Shown here in pieces: positions 25,996 to 35,167 of a DNA stretch of 64,000 bases. The notes under the pieces are model-generated. The model saw only the letters and a list, made by a program, of their open reading frames with translations, did not search any database and was not told where the DNA came from. The translations under genes were made by a program, and so were the position numbers. The first letter of the stretch is position 1, and every line of letters starts with the position of its first letter. Origin of the DNA: SB21 sp964415295 (GTDB taxonomy: Bacteria > CLD3 > SB21); contig CAYPYN010000006.1 in assembly GCA_964415295.1 (NCBI GenBank), positions 124,001 to 188,000 of the forward strand. The letters run 5' to 3'.

Positions 25996-28900
25996 TCACT
26001 GTATGATCGCGAATTTCACAAAGTGTTTCCCGGCTTTCGATTCTATCAGAGCTATATACATGCCGCTGGCCACGTAACGCCCATTGGCTGTTGTCAGGTC
26101 CCACTTCTCGATGGAAGTGGCAGAAGCTTCGGGTTCGAACCCGTCATCATAAGGACTTAAGTTCACCCGGTCATTGTTGGATGAAGCATTGTGCCTGATC
26201 GTCTTTACCAGGTCTCCGGCCACGGTGAATATCCGGATGGTGCATTCGTCGGGGAGATGGGTGAACTTGATCAGTTTATCGAACTGAGTCTCAAACGAAG
26301 AATATTTGTAAAAGGGATTCGGCACCACTTTGATGTCTTTGAGTGCGCGTTTGAGATCCTTCTTGGATGTCACAACGGAGTTGGCCGTGGAGGAGAAAGT
26401 GAAAACGTCGCTTGCCGAGTTGGGCTTGGTGGTGTTGATCCGGAATACAGTACCAACTTCCGGCAGGGGCTGATTATACACACCCGCTACGACATCGCCA
26501 CCATTCCAGTTAACAAACACCTGACGACCGATAACGTATTCCGGAAATCCGATTAAAGGAGGTCCGTAAAGCAGCCACTCGTCGTATCCGCTTGTTCCGG
26601 GACTCATATCGGAAGGTTCATTGACATAGAACCGGCATGTACGCGGGTCGTTGGTTCCTCCGGATACCGGATGGTCAGCGGACGAGCCCGTCAGCAATTG
26701 AAAATTGCCCGTACCGGCATCATCCAATATGTTCACTAATAATTTTGTTCCTATGGTTACATTCCATACTTCAAAAGGAATATGGACCAGAGTGGTCGTG
26801 CTAATGTTAAATGCCATTTGACCAGAGTCCGTAAAACGGTATTCGAAATCAAAAGGAATCAGGTTATTCCAACCGTGCCAATCGGTTACGGTATTTATAA
26901 CGAAACGTTCGTAATCACCGGTAGTCAAAGTCGAACTTCTCCAATCGGCTACGAACCAGAAACTGCCATTGACCTGCTGGTCTTGTACCAGATCAGGATC
27001 GGAAGACGGAAAACCTTGAAATGTTGCGGCTCCGGCGGCCGGTGGATTCAAAAGGCCACCCGCATTGGCTGTTACGTTGAACGCCTTAAATCCAGGCAAC
27101 GGGCCGTAAATAACGACATGGATCCCGTTCACAATACAAGCCGTTTCCGATCTCCAGTCGTAATAGTCGGCCTGATGCGTGGCAAATTTCGAGTCGTCGA
27201 GGACAATATCCGAACCTTCATCAAAAATTCCGTTTGAATTAAAATCATAAAAAGTGCGCGGGTCGTCAGAACGGCTACTGATGATTTGAATACTGTCATT
27301 GGCAAGGAAGCGGTATACGATTCGGTCATCGGGAAGGAATTCCGACCCATGCAAAGGCGCGCCCTCGCTGTCCGCAGGAATTTCAAAAAATTCTATTCTA
27401 TAATCGGCACTAATGACTTTCGAGGGATCCACGATCTCGAGCGCAACGTAGCCGTCGCTTGTTCCTTCGGCATGCAAGGACGAAGTAATGGATACATCAC
27501 TATGTTTATTGGTCACTATTCCCGACGGAACGACGGAAACGACATTGGCCATGAGAGGGGACTCCTGCGTGATGGGAATTCCGGCCGGCCGGCGGATGTA
27601 TTGGCCGTCGATCAGCATGGAATCCGGTCCGCCGATATACGGCTGCGCGTCAAAAGCCGTCACGGAATAAAAATAATTCTGCCCGTTGATCACATCCGTA
27701 TCGGTATAGCTGTAGCGCAGGCCGGTATTGTCTCCGATATGGATCTCGGTCATTTCCAGCGCGCCGCGGATATTGACCCTGCGGTCGGTCACGTAACCGA
27801 ATTCGTCTACCTTGTCGAACTGAGCGAGCAATTCAAAACTGCCTTCCAACCCCGTCAGACTTCGGTAAACGCGATATCCCTGGAAATCGTTATTGAGATA
27901 ATCGCTAGTGTAGCCGTTGGCTACGGAGATGCCCAGCATATCACCGGTGGGGTCTTCGGTGACTTCCGCGTTATTGTTCCAGGTGATCACGGCTTTGCGA
28001 TTCAGCGAGGACGCGGAGGTCTGCGGCATGACGGGCGTGTATTGCGGAAAGAGGGAACCCTGATCAAAGATATGCTGAACGGCGTCGTCGGTGGTGAACA
28101 AGTTACGGACGGCGTCTAAACGGTCGGTTCCCAGGCTTCCTATTACGACGGCCCATATTTCCTGCGATTCTCCTGCTCTAAAGGTGAAAGGTCCGATTCC
28201 CAGCAATTGTCTCTGATCTGCCGCTGTTGCATAGAGACCACCCATTGGATTATTGCGCCCTGCGACGTCACAGGTTCCCTGTTCTGTGATAGGATTACCT
28301 CGAAAAGCATAATAATCGTTGTATCCGCAACCGTATTTCATCGTGCCTGATGATTTATCGGCGCCCCTCAACATGTTTAGTCGTTCTTCGTTGTCAATAG
28401 GATCCGTCCCTCCTCCATACGTTGAAAAGGCCGTCAGACCAAGAGTAATATACTTGTCACTTAAATTATGCCGTCGGTATGCATTTCGGATATCATCGTA
28501 AACAAGATGTGTTGTATTATTAAGAAATTTCATGGAGTCTTTTGTGGGGATATCCGACATGTGAACAACCGGTCCCTGTAAGAGGTCCACTCCGACAGCC
28601 CTTTCGAGATGATCAGAGCTTCCGTCGGAAGAATTGTTGTATGTAAATCCGAGGTAGCGTGCCGTATCGACTCCCACAATGTCATTGGAAGCGTTGTTCA
28701 CGTCTCCGTCCATCCAGATTCCGATATAGAAATTTCCATAATTGGTTCGTGAATGATTCTCAATAGTCCACTTGAGGTATACGGCGTCGTTAACCTGAGG
28801 TAAGTTTACTACGAAAGATTCCAACACGACTTGCAGGCCAAGCCCGGGATTGGGGCTCTCTGCGGCTGACTCTTGATTGAGGCTGGTATTCAGATCATTG

Positions 28901-29433
28901 AATACTGCCCATGTTTGATTGTCGGATATGATCGCAGGATATCCGGATCGGTCTCGCATGGCATCCGACGGCCAATTACGAAAGTCATCGCCCGTTAACG
29001 AACGATCAATGAGATAGACCTTTTGTGAGTCCCAGGACGGGTCTTCGGCTCGGAGCGAGTCGAAGCCAACGCCGGAGTTGATGATTCGTCCGGGCTGGAA
29101 TTCCGTAGAAAATTCCGTCTCACTCACCACCGGGATACCATTTTTGAAAGTTCCAAGATATAGACCTCCGGCATAGACGATTGTGATCCCGCTTCCTCTG
29201 GGGAATTCACCGCCTGCATTGTTGTGATTTCCGTCCGCGTCGGGAGAGTCATACATGAAACTCCCGTTATTGCGCATCACATACGACCAGTTATTGTAGT
29301 TGACAAAGATAAGATCGACGATATCAGGTTTTTTCAGTCTGAGTTTCTTTGATGCGCCTTGCCTTGCCGTGCCGTCGGTGAAAAAGCTGGTCCCCGCGAT
29401 GAGGATCAGGAGTGTAATGAGTATTTTGTTCAT
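25996..29433 (-). CDS. Secreted modular protein, family member E (long form, 1145 aa)
   Basis: Signal peptide MNKILITLLILIAGTSFFTD. The N-terminal domain has the family patches (NYNNWSYVMRNNGSFMYD, FQPGRIINSG) but is the most divergent in its middle (GFDSLRAEDPSWDSQKVYLI, VVLESFVVNLPQVNDAVYLK). The fibronectin III-like region, the long-form module with DDPRTFYDFNSNG and GRQVFVNWNGGDV, and the tail ending HFVKFAIIQ follow. The last 418 bases plus flank (26012-26429) are identical to member F. The start at 29433 gives the signal peptide; the 16-residue upstream extension comes from the repeat spacer. No enzyme motif; function unknown. Confidence 0.85.
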   Translation of the reverse strand: MNKILITLLILIAGTSFFTDGTARQGASKKLRLKKPDIVDLIFVNYNNWSYVMRNNGSFMYDSPDADGNHNNAGGEFPRGSGITIVYAGGLYLGTFKNGIPVVSETEFSTEFQPGRIINSGVGFDSLRAEDPSWDSQKVYLIDRSLTGDDFRNWPSDAMRDRSGYPAIISDNQTWAVFNDLNTSLNQESAAESPNPGLGLQVVLESFVVNLPQVNDAVYLKWTIENHSRTNYGNFYIGIWMDGDVNNASNDIVGVDTARYLGFTYNNSSDGSSDHLERAVGVDLLQGPVVHMSDIPTKDSMKFLNNTTHLVYDDIRNAYRRHNLSDKYITLGLTAFSTYGGGTDPIDNEERLNMLRGADKSSGTMKYGCGYNDYYAFRGNPITEQGTCDVAGRNNPMGGLYATAADQRQLLGIGPFTFRAGESQEIWAVVIGSLGTDRLDAVRNLFTTDDAVQHIFDQGSLFPQYTPVMPQTSASSLNRKAVITWNNNAEVTEDPTGDMLGISVANGYTSDYLNNDFQGYRVYRSLTGLEGSFELLAQFDKVDEFGYVTDRRVNIRGALEMTEIHIGDNTGLRYSYTDTDVINGQNYFYSVTAFDAQPYIGGPDSMLIDGQYIRRPAGIPITQESPLMANVVSVVPSGIVTNKHSDVSITSSLHAEGTSDGYVALEIVDPSKVISADYRIEFFEIPADSEGAPLHGSEFLPDDRIVYRFLANDSIQIISSRSDDPRTFYDFNSNGIFDEGSDIVLDDSKFATHQADYYDWRSETACIVNGIHVVIYGPLPGFKAFNVTANAGGLLNPPAAGAATFQGFPSSDPDLVQDQQVNGSFWFVADWRSSTLTTGDYERFVINTVTDWHGWNNLIPFDFEYRFTDSGQMAFNISTTTLVHIPFEVWNVTIGTKLLVNILDDAGTGNFQLLTGSSADHPVSGGTNDPRTCRFYVNEPSDMSPGTSGYDEWLLYGPPLIGFPEYVIGRQVFVNWNGGDVVAGVYNQPLPEVGTVFRINTTKPNSASDVFTFSSTANSVVTSKKDLKRALKDIKVVPNPFYKYSSFETQFDKLIKFTHLPDECTIRIFTVAGDLVKTIRHNASSNNDRVNLSPYDDGFEPEASATSIEKWDLTTANGRYVASGMYIALIESKAGKHFVKFAIIQ

Positions 29434-29450
29434 ATCGCACCTTGATGTTC

Positions 29451-29520
29451 TAACCACAAAGCTCACAAAGGTTTTACACAAAGGTCACAAAAAAAATTGC
29501 CTTTGTGGTCTCCGTGGTTA
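29451..29520. repeat. Intergenic inverted-repeat element, copy 4
   Basis: TAACCAC at 29451-29457 and GTGGTTA at 29514-29520. This is the shortest copy (70 bp); its interior is nearly the left and right thirds of copy 3 with the centre missing. It separates members E and F. Confidence 0.87.
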
Positions 29521-29529
29521 CGTATTCCT

Positions 29530-32500
29530 TCACTGTATGATCGCAAATTTCACAAAGTGTTTCCCGGCTTTCGATTCTATCAGAGCTATATACATGCCGC
29601 TGGCCACGTAACGCCCATTGGCTGTTGTCAGGTCCCACTTCTCGATGGAAGTGGCAGAAGCTTCGGGTTCGAACCCGTCATCATAAGGACTTAAGTTCAC
29701 CCGGTCATTGTTGGATGAAGCATTGTGCCTGATCGTCTTTACCAGGTCTCCGGCCACGGTGAATATCCGGATGGTGCATTCGTCGGGGAGATGGGTGAAC
29801 TTGATCAGTTTATCGAACTGAGTCTCAAACGAAGAATATTTGTAAAAGGGATTCGGCACCACTTTGATGTCTTTGAGTGCGCGTTTGAGATCCTTCTTGG
29901 ATGTCACAACGGAGTTGGCCGTGGAGGAGAAAGTGAAAACGTCGCTTGCCGAGTTGGGCTTGGCGGTGTTGATACGGAAGATGGTGCCAATCTCAGGCAT
30001 AGGCTGATTGTAAATGCCCGTCACAACATCGCCACCATTCCAGTTAACAAATACTTGCCTGCCAATGACGGATTCCAGCATTCCAAATGAATCAGGTCCG
30101 GTAAGCAGCCAAAAATCGTATCCGCTTGTTCCGGGACTCATATCGGAAGGTTCATCGATATAGAACCGGCACGTACGCGGATCGTTGGTTCCCCCCGATA
30201 CCGGATGATCGGCCGAGGAACCTGTCAGCAATTGAAAACTACCCGTTCCGGCATCGTCCAATATGTTCACTAACAATTTAGTTCCTATGGTTACATTCCA
30301 AACTTCGAAAGGAATAGGAACGAGAGTCGTTGAGTTACGGAATTGAGCCATCTGGCCGGAGGCGGTAAAACGATATTCGAAATCATAAGGCATCAGATTG
30401 ACCCAGCCGTTCCAATCTTCGACGGCATTACGAACAAAGTTAGCATACGAACCCGTAGTGAGACCGGGACGCCAATCGGCGATAAACCAGAAAGAACCAT
30501 TGACCTGCTGGTCTTGGACCAGATCAGGATCGGAAGACGGAAAACCTTGAAATGTTGCGGCTCCTGCGGCCGGTGGATTCAAAAGGCCACCGGCATTGGC
30601 TATTACGTCGAAGGTCTTGAAACCGGGCGGTGGGCCGTGCACTATCACCCTGATACCGTCGATGATCAAAGGCTGAATGGTTGAGACGTTTTCAATCTCA
30701 TATGTATACAGATTGTCCTCAAGAGCTTGCGCGGTTCCAAAAAACGTTTCATCCAGAGCGATGTCCAGCGCCGCATCAAACGTCCCGTTGGCGTTCTTAT
30801 CATAGAAAGTTCTCGGGTCATCCGTTCTGGAATCGATACTTTGCACCGAGCCTTCGGCAACAAAACGGTAGGCGATCAGATCCTCCGGAAGGAACTCGGT
30901 GCCGACCAGAGTTCCTCCATTGCTGTCGGAGGGAATATTGAAGAATTCGATGGTGTAATCCAGAGTTCGTACCTGTGAAGCATCCACGATCTCGAGCGTC
31001 ACATAACCGTCGCTGGTTCCCTGAGTGTGAATGGCTCGGTCGGAGTCGAGAGAGGCGTCGTAGGTAACGCTGGAATACGGTTTAGCCGGAATGGCTGATA
31101 CGGCATTGCTCAGGATCGAAGACTCGAGTGAAACCGGCAGACCGGACGGCTTGAGGATCCGGATTCCTTCAAAGAACATTGAGTCCGGTCCTCCGATATA
31201 CGGCTGAGCATCGTAAGCGGTGGCGGAGTAGAAATAATTCTGTCCGTTGATCAGGTTGGAGTCGATATAATGATACGCAAGACCCGTATTGGAACCTACA
31301 TTGACATCCACGATCTCCATATGGTTGTTCGTATTGATGAAACGGTTGGTGATGATACCGAGGGTATCGACGATGTCATATTCGGTAAGGAGCTCGTAAC
31401 TATCCTGAAGACCGGTAAGACTTCGGTAGACCCTGTAGCCCTGAAAATCGTTCTTCACGTAATCGGCGGAGTAACCGTTAGCGATGGAGATACCGAGATG
31501 CTCGCCCGCACGGTCTTCGTTTGTTTCAGCATTGTTCTGCCAGGTGAGGACCGCTTTGCCATCCAGGGCTGTGACCAAAAGCGCAGGACTCGGCGGCGCC
31601 GAAGGAGCAGGCAGACCGGCATCGAAGAACGACTGAACGAAATCGTCGGTGGCAAAAAGATTGGCGACCGCATCGAGGCGGTCAGCACCCGTTGCTCCCA
31701 CCACGCCAACCCATATCTCCTGCGACTCGCCGGCCTTGATGGTGAAAGGGCCGGTGGAGATATGTATCCTTTGATCAGCCGGATAGTTGTACAAATTATC
31801 GCAAGCGTTCAGACCTAGAAGTGGATTTCCTCTGAAAACAAAGTAATCAGTGATTCCACACCCTGACTTGAGGATACCCGAGCTTTTGTCGGCGCCACGC
31901 ATGAGGTTGTATCGTTCGCCGTTATCGATAGGGTCGGTCCCGCCTGCATACACACCGGAACTGACGGCGCCGAGGATAATGTGATCAACATCTAAAATTT
32001 CCGGTGTGAACCGATTTTTATTGGCATCATAAGTTAGCATCTTTTTGTTGTTCTGATTTCGGAGCAGATCCCGTTGAGGGATTTCAGCTTTATGCACCAC
32101 CGGGCCCTGCAGAAAATCAAATCCAACAGCTCTGCTTTCCGGTATCTCATTGGTGTTGTCATAAACATATTCCATATTGCGCAAGGTGTCTGTTCCAACA
32201 ATGTCATTGGATGAATTATTTACATCCGGATCGCTCCAAGCGGCGAAGTAAGTCTGCGTATAGTCCGTATGAGTTTTATTAGTTAGAATGTACCGCATGA
32301 ACACCACATCGCCGATCTTCGGACCATTGAAGGCATAAGACTCCAGAGCCACTTCAATGCCTAACCCTGGATTGGGGCTCTCCAGCTCACTTTCGCTATT
32401 CAGAGTGGTATCCAGATCGTTGAATACAGCCCAGGTCTGTGCGTCAGCGATGAGTGCGGGATTGCCGAATTTATCACGCAAAGCGTCCTCCGGCCAGTCG

Positions 32501-32964
32501 GACGAATTATCCCTGTCGATCAGATATACTTTTTGAGATGAAAGTGTCCAGTCTTCGGCTTTTAGCTGACCAAATGAAACGCCGGAATTTACGATACGTC
32601 CGGGCCGGAACTCCGTGGCAAATTCCGTTTCGCTCACGACAGGAATGCCGTTCTTGAGCGTGCCGATATATATTCCACCGGCATAGACGATGGTTACGCC
32701 ACTCCCTCTGGGGAACTCCCCGCCTGCGTTGTTGTGATTTCCGTCTGCGTCGGGAGAGTCGTACATGTAGCTCCCGTTATTGCGCATGACATACGACCAG
32801 TTGTTGTAGTTGATGAATTTGATGTCGACGATATTGGGTTTGTGCAAGCTCAGACGCGATAATCTTTTTCCATTTTCTTTACCGATACCCACACTCAGCC
32901 ATACCGTTCCCGTCAGAAGAGGTAACAGTATTATCATCAGACTTCTTGTAGCGGATAGATTCAT
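29530..32964 (-). CDS. Secreted modular protein, family member F (long form, 1144 aa)
   Basis: Most upstream member of the tandem family and the only one with a clear ribosome-binding site: GAGGAG seven bases before the ATG at 32964. An ATG at 32979 overlaps the stop of the preceding propeller lipoprotein gene (ATGA) and is an alternative. Signal peptide region MNLSATRSLMIILLPLLTGT, then the full long-form architecture: signature domain, fibronectin III-like region, module with DDPRTFYDKNANG and HPVSGGTNDPRTCRFYI, and the VVPNPF tail. The tight spacing suggests co-transcription from the two propeller lipoprotein genes into F, with the later members possibly read from the same message. Confidence 0.86.
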   Translation of the reverse strand: MNLSATRSLMIILLPLLTGTVWLSVGIGKENGKRLSRLSLHKPNIVDIKFINYNNWSYVMRNNGSYMYDSPDADGNHNNAGGEFPRGSGVTIVYAGGIYIGTLKNGIPVVSETEFATEFRPGRIVNSGVSFGQLKAEDWTLSSQKVYLIDRDNSSDWPEDALRDKFGNPALIADAQTWAVFNDLDTTLNSESELESPNPGLGIEVALESYAFNGPKIGDVVFMRYILTNKTHTDYTQTYFAAWSDPDVNNSSNDIVGTDTLRNMEYVYDNTNEIPESRAVGFDFLQGPVVHKAEIPQRDLLRNQNNKKMLTYDANKNRFTPEILDVDHIILGAVSSGVYAGGTDPIDNGERYNLMRGADKSSGILKSGCGITDYFVFRGNPLLGLNACDNLYNYPADQRIHISTGPFTIKAGESQEIWVGVVGATGADRLDAVANLFATDDFVQSFFDAGLPAPSAPPSPALLVTALDGKAVLTWQNNAETNEDRAGEHLGISIANGYSADYVKNDFQGYRVYRSLTGLQDSYELLTEYDIVDTLGIITNRFINTNNHMEIVDVNVGSNTGLAYHYIDSNLINGQNYFYSATAYDAQPYIGGPDSMFFEGIRILKPSGLPVSLESSILSNAVSAIPAKPYSSVTYDASLDSDRAIHTQGTSDGYVTLEIVDASQVRTLDYTIEFFNIPSDSNGGTLVGTEFLPEDLIAYRFVAEGSVQSIDSRTDDPRTFYDKNANGTFDAALDIALDETFFGTAQALEDNLYTYEIENVSTIQPLIIDGIRVIVHGPPPGFKTFDVIANAGGLLNPPAAGAATFQGFPSSDPDLVQDQQVNGSFWFIADWRPGLTTGSYANFVRNAVEDWNGWVNLMPYDFEYRFTASGQMAQFRNSTTLVPIPFEVWNVTIGTKLLVNILDDAGTGSFQLLTGSSADHPVSGGTNDPRTCRFYIDEPSDMSPGTSGYDFWLLTGPDSFGMLESVIGRQVFVNWNGGDVVTGIYNQPMPEIGTIFRINTAKPNSASDVFTFSSTANSVVTSKKDLKRALKDIKVVPNPFYKYSSFETQFDKLIKFTHLPDECTIRIFTVAGDLVKTIRHNASSNNDRVNLSPYDDGFEPEASATSIEKWDLTTANGRYVASGMYIALIESKAGKHFVKFAIIQ

Positions 32965-32975
32965 GGTGATTCTCC

Positions 32976-33935
32976 TCATTTAATCCCGTTCTCATTGAAA
33001 ACGCTCAGGCCTCCGCCGTAAGCCGATATCCAGATATTGCCCTTCTTATCTTCCACAATCCCTGTTATGTTGTTGGATGTGAGACTTGAATTGCCCGTAT
33101 GGTACACGATCCATTGCTCAGAATCATAAAGGACAACCCCCTGATCCGTTCCTATCCATAAGCGATCGGCGTGGTCAAAAGCCAGTGTTTGAATCCGGTT
33201 GCTGGGCAGGCCCGAGTTGGATGTATTGTAAACCGTCCAGGTTACCCCGTTGAATTTCACGAGGCCTCCGTTCCGCGTTCCAAAAAAAAGCCTGCGGTTC
33301 TTTCCCGTAAGGATCGAGGTGATGTCATTGTCGGGCAGACCGGAATTGGCTGTCGTGAATGTGATATAAGAATTGATCTCGTCATAACGGCTTAGTCCAT
33401 TGCTCCAGCCGAGCCAGACATAGCCGATGCTTTCCACGCCGATCCGGTTAGCGACTCCCGAATACCAGATCCATCCGCTGGATGGGACATACCGCTGCAG
33501 ATCGGGATTACAGATCCAAATACTGCTGTCCGGAGCGATGGCAATATCCGAGATATTCACGCCGACATAGCGTTGGGGTGGTAGGGTGTAAGACCACGAA
33601 CCGTTTTTGTAATAACATAATCCCAATTCACTTCCCGCCCACACCCTATTTTCCCGGTCGACGGCCATATCGGTTATCGTGTTATTAAACGGCCCGGAAT
33701 CCAATGTCACGTGATGAATCCAGTTGGCGCCGTCGAATTCCGTCACATCGCCCCGAAAATGACCGGCCCAAACATGACCATCGGAATCTACCGTAACGCA
33801 GTTGACGAAATCGTTGATAAGAGAGGAATTGTTGAATGTATAGGTTTTCCATGTCACCGGTTTTTGTGCCGGGTCTTCGCTGTCACAGGAGGAAAAGAAA
33901 AATAACAAACCGATTGCCAACTGAAAGTGTTTCAT
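32976..33935 (-). CDS. Two-component-regulator-propeller-type lipoprotein (319 aa)
   Basis: Starts MKHFQLAIGLLFFFSSCDS, a lipoprotein signal with lipobox FSSC. The mature protein is a propeller built from Reg_prop-like units: DSDGHVWAGHFRGDVTEFDG, DRENRVWAGSELGLCYY, FFGTRNGGLVKFNGVTWTVY, RLWIGTDQGVVLYDS and GNIWISAYGGGLSVF. Such propellers are known from the periplasmic sensors of hybrid two-component systems, but here no kinase follows, so it may act as a free surface-binding lipoprotein. It is a close paralogue of the next gene upstream, so the pair is a tandem duplication. Its TGA overlaps a possible start of member F. Confidence 0.82.
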   Translation of the reverse strand: MKHFQLAIGLLFFFSSCDSEDPAQKPVTWKTYTFNNSSLINDFVNCVTVDSDGHVWAGHFRGDVTEFDGANWIHHVTLDSGPFNNTITDMAVDRENRVWAGSELGLCYYKNGSWSYTLPPQRYVGVNISDIAIAPDSSIWICNPDLQRYVPSSGWIWYSGVANRIGVESIGYVWLGWSNGLSRYDEINSYITFTTANSGLPDNDITSILTGKNRRLFFGTRNGGLVKFNGVTWTVYNTSNSGLPSNRIQTLAFDHADRLWIGTDQGVVLYDSEQWIVYHTGNSSLTSNNITGIVEDKKGNIWISAYGGGLSVFNENGIK

Positions 33936-33946
33936 ATGGTGTTTTT

Positions 33947-34918
33947 CTACAATCCATTGGAGTTAAAAACGCTCAGGCCGCCGCCGAACGTGGAGACCCA
34001 GATATTATTTTTGGAGTCAATAGCGATCCCGGTGATGTAGTTGGACAAAAGTCCTGAATTTTCCGTGTTGTAAACTGTCCAGGTGCTGCCGTCGAAATGA
34101 ACCAATCCGCCGTAGGTACCAATCCATAGATGGCTTTGATCGTCATGGGCTATCGCCTCTACGCGATTATTCGGAAGACCGGAGTTGTCCGTATTGTATA
34201 CGTTCCAGGCCGATCCTGCGTAATGGTATAAGCCCTTGCTTCCTATTCCAATCCACAGGATACTGTTCTTGTCGACCACCGCAGTCCGAATATCATGAAT
34301 CGGAGGATCGTGCGCGGTAAAGCCATATCCGTTAAAATAGGCCATTCCATTGCCTTGGTCCATCACCCAAAGATTTCCGCCCGGCGCAAGGGCTACACGG
34401 TACGAGCGAATGTAGCTATACAATGACCAATTATATGACGACCAGGTATAGGATGATACCGACTCGCGGCTATATCGCCACAGTGGACGATCCATGCAAA
34501 CCCATAGGCTATTGTCCGTTCCGACGGCTAGATCGAAGATACCATAGAACCTGTACCAAGGCTCAAGTGAAGGAAGGGCGGTTTCCATCCATGAATCATT
34601 TTCATGACAGAACAATCCATATTCGCTTCCCACCCAAATCAAATTGTTAAGATCTGCAACGATCTTCCGAATGGTGTTATGAAAAATTCCGGAATCCTTG
34701 GTCACGTGATGCGTCCATTCTGTGCCGTCAAATTCCGTCACATCGCCGTAGTAATTACCCGCCCAAACATGATCGTTTTTATCCACAGCGACACAGTTGA
34801 CGTAATTATTGATCATCGCGGAATTATCCATCGTGTACGTTTTCCAAAGTTGCGGCTCTTTATTGTCTTTTTCATTGTCGCAGGCAAGGAACATGAACAG
34901 AAAGAGCGTGAATCGCAT
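33947..34918 (-). CDS. Two-component-regulator-propeller-type lipoprotein, paralogue (323 aa)
   Basis: Start chosen at 34918 (MRFTLFLFMFLACDNEKDN, lipobox FLAC). A 37-residue upstream extension reads through an intergenic repeat and has no lipoprotein signal, so I reject it. The propeller units match those of the neighbour: KNDHVWAGNYYGDVTEFDG, NLIWVGSEYGLFCHEN, ILWIGIGSKGLYHYAG, HLWIGTYGGLVHFDGSTWTV and NIWVSTFGGGLSVFNS. The stretch NNYVNCVAVDKNDHVWAG aligns with NDFVNCVTVDSDGHVWAG of the downstream copy. It ends 12 bases before the next gene start, so the two are co-transcribed. Confidence 0.82.
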   Translation of the reverse strand: MRFTLFLFMFLACDNEKDNKEPQLWKTYTMDNSAMINNYVNCVAVDKNDHVWAGNYYGDVTEFDGTEWTHHVTKDSGIFHNTIRKIVADLNNLIWVGSEYGLFCHENDSWMETALPSLEPWYRFYGIFDLAVGTDNSLWVCMDRPLWRYSRESVSSYTWSSYNWSLYSYIRSYRVALAPGGNLWVMDQGNGMAYFNGYGFTAHDPPIHDIRTAVVDKNSILWIGIGSKGLYHYAGSAWNVYNTDNSGLPNNRVEAIAHDDQSHLWIGTYGGLVHFDGSTWTVYNTENSGLLSNYITGIAIDSKNNIWVSTFGGGLSVFNSNGL

Positions 34919-34950
34919 TTGTTTTATTAATAGTTCAATGATTAAGGTTT

Positions 34951-35012
34951 TAGCCGCTAAGTTATTTGATTCATTAATAAAATCTTCGCGTCTTTGCGTC
35001 TTCGCGGTTAAT
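34951..35012. repeat. Intergenic inverted-repeat element, GCGG variant
   Basis: TTAGCCGC at 34951-34958 mirrors GCGGTTAA ending at 35012. The right arm holds three tandem octamer-like units (TCTTCGCG, TCTTTGCG, TCTTCGCG). Same architecture as the TAACCAC elements, with CGC in place of CAC. Confidence 0.75.
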
Positions 35013-35090
35013 AAGTATCTGTTTTTCATATCAAATCAGAAAGGTTTTCCGTAGGTCGTCATTCATATAACTAAGTATGTTTCATGCGAA

Positions 35091-35127
35091 AAAAATTACA
35101 ATTTTTTTCCTGAAAATTGTAATTTTT
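35091..35127. promoter_or_regulatory. 15-bp perfect palindrome upstream of the TPR-CHAT gene
   Basis: AAAAATTACAATTTT at 35091-35105 and AAAATTGTAATTTTT at 35113-35127 with a 7-base spacer. A -10-like TATATT follows at 35131-35136, so the palindrome sits where a repressor or activator could act. A degenerate relative lies at about 40514-40550. Confidence 0.5.
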
Positions 35128-35167
35128 GGCTATATTCAAAAGGTAGCCTTTTTCGTCCCGACAAACC

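Noticed and set aside
27286..28119. A 277-aa plus-strand frame inside member E
   Set aside because: Antisense to a conserved paralogue; similar short shadows occur in all six copies and follow the conserved protein, not their own frame.
16280..29520. CRISPR array formed by the repeated spacers
   Set aside because: The repeats are kilobases apart at gene junctions, are themselves inverted repeats, and there are no unique 30-bp spacers or cas genes.
34919..35029. A 37-residue N-terminal extension of the second propeller lipoprotein
   Set aside because: It reads through the TTAGCCGC...GCGGTTAA element, and a lipoprotein signal begins at the internal ATG at 34918.
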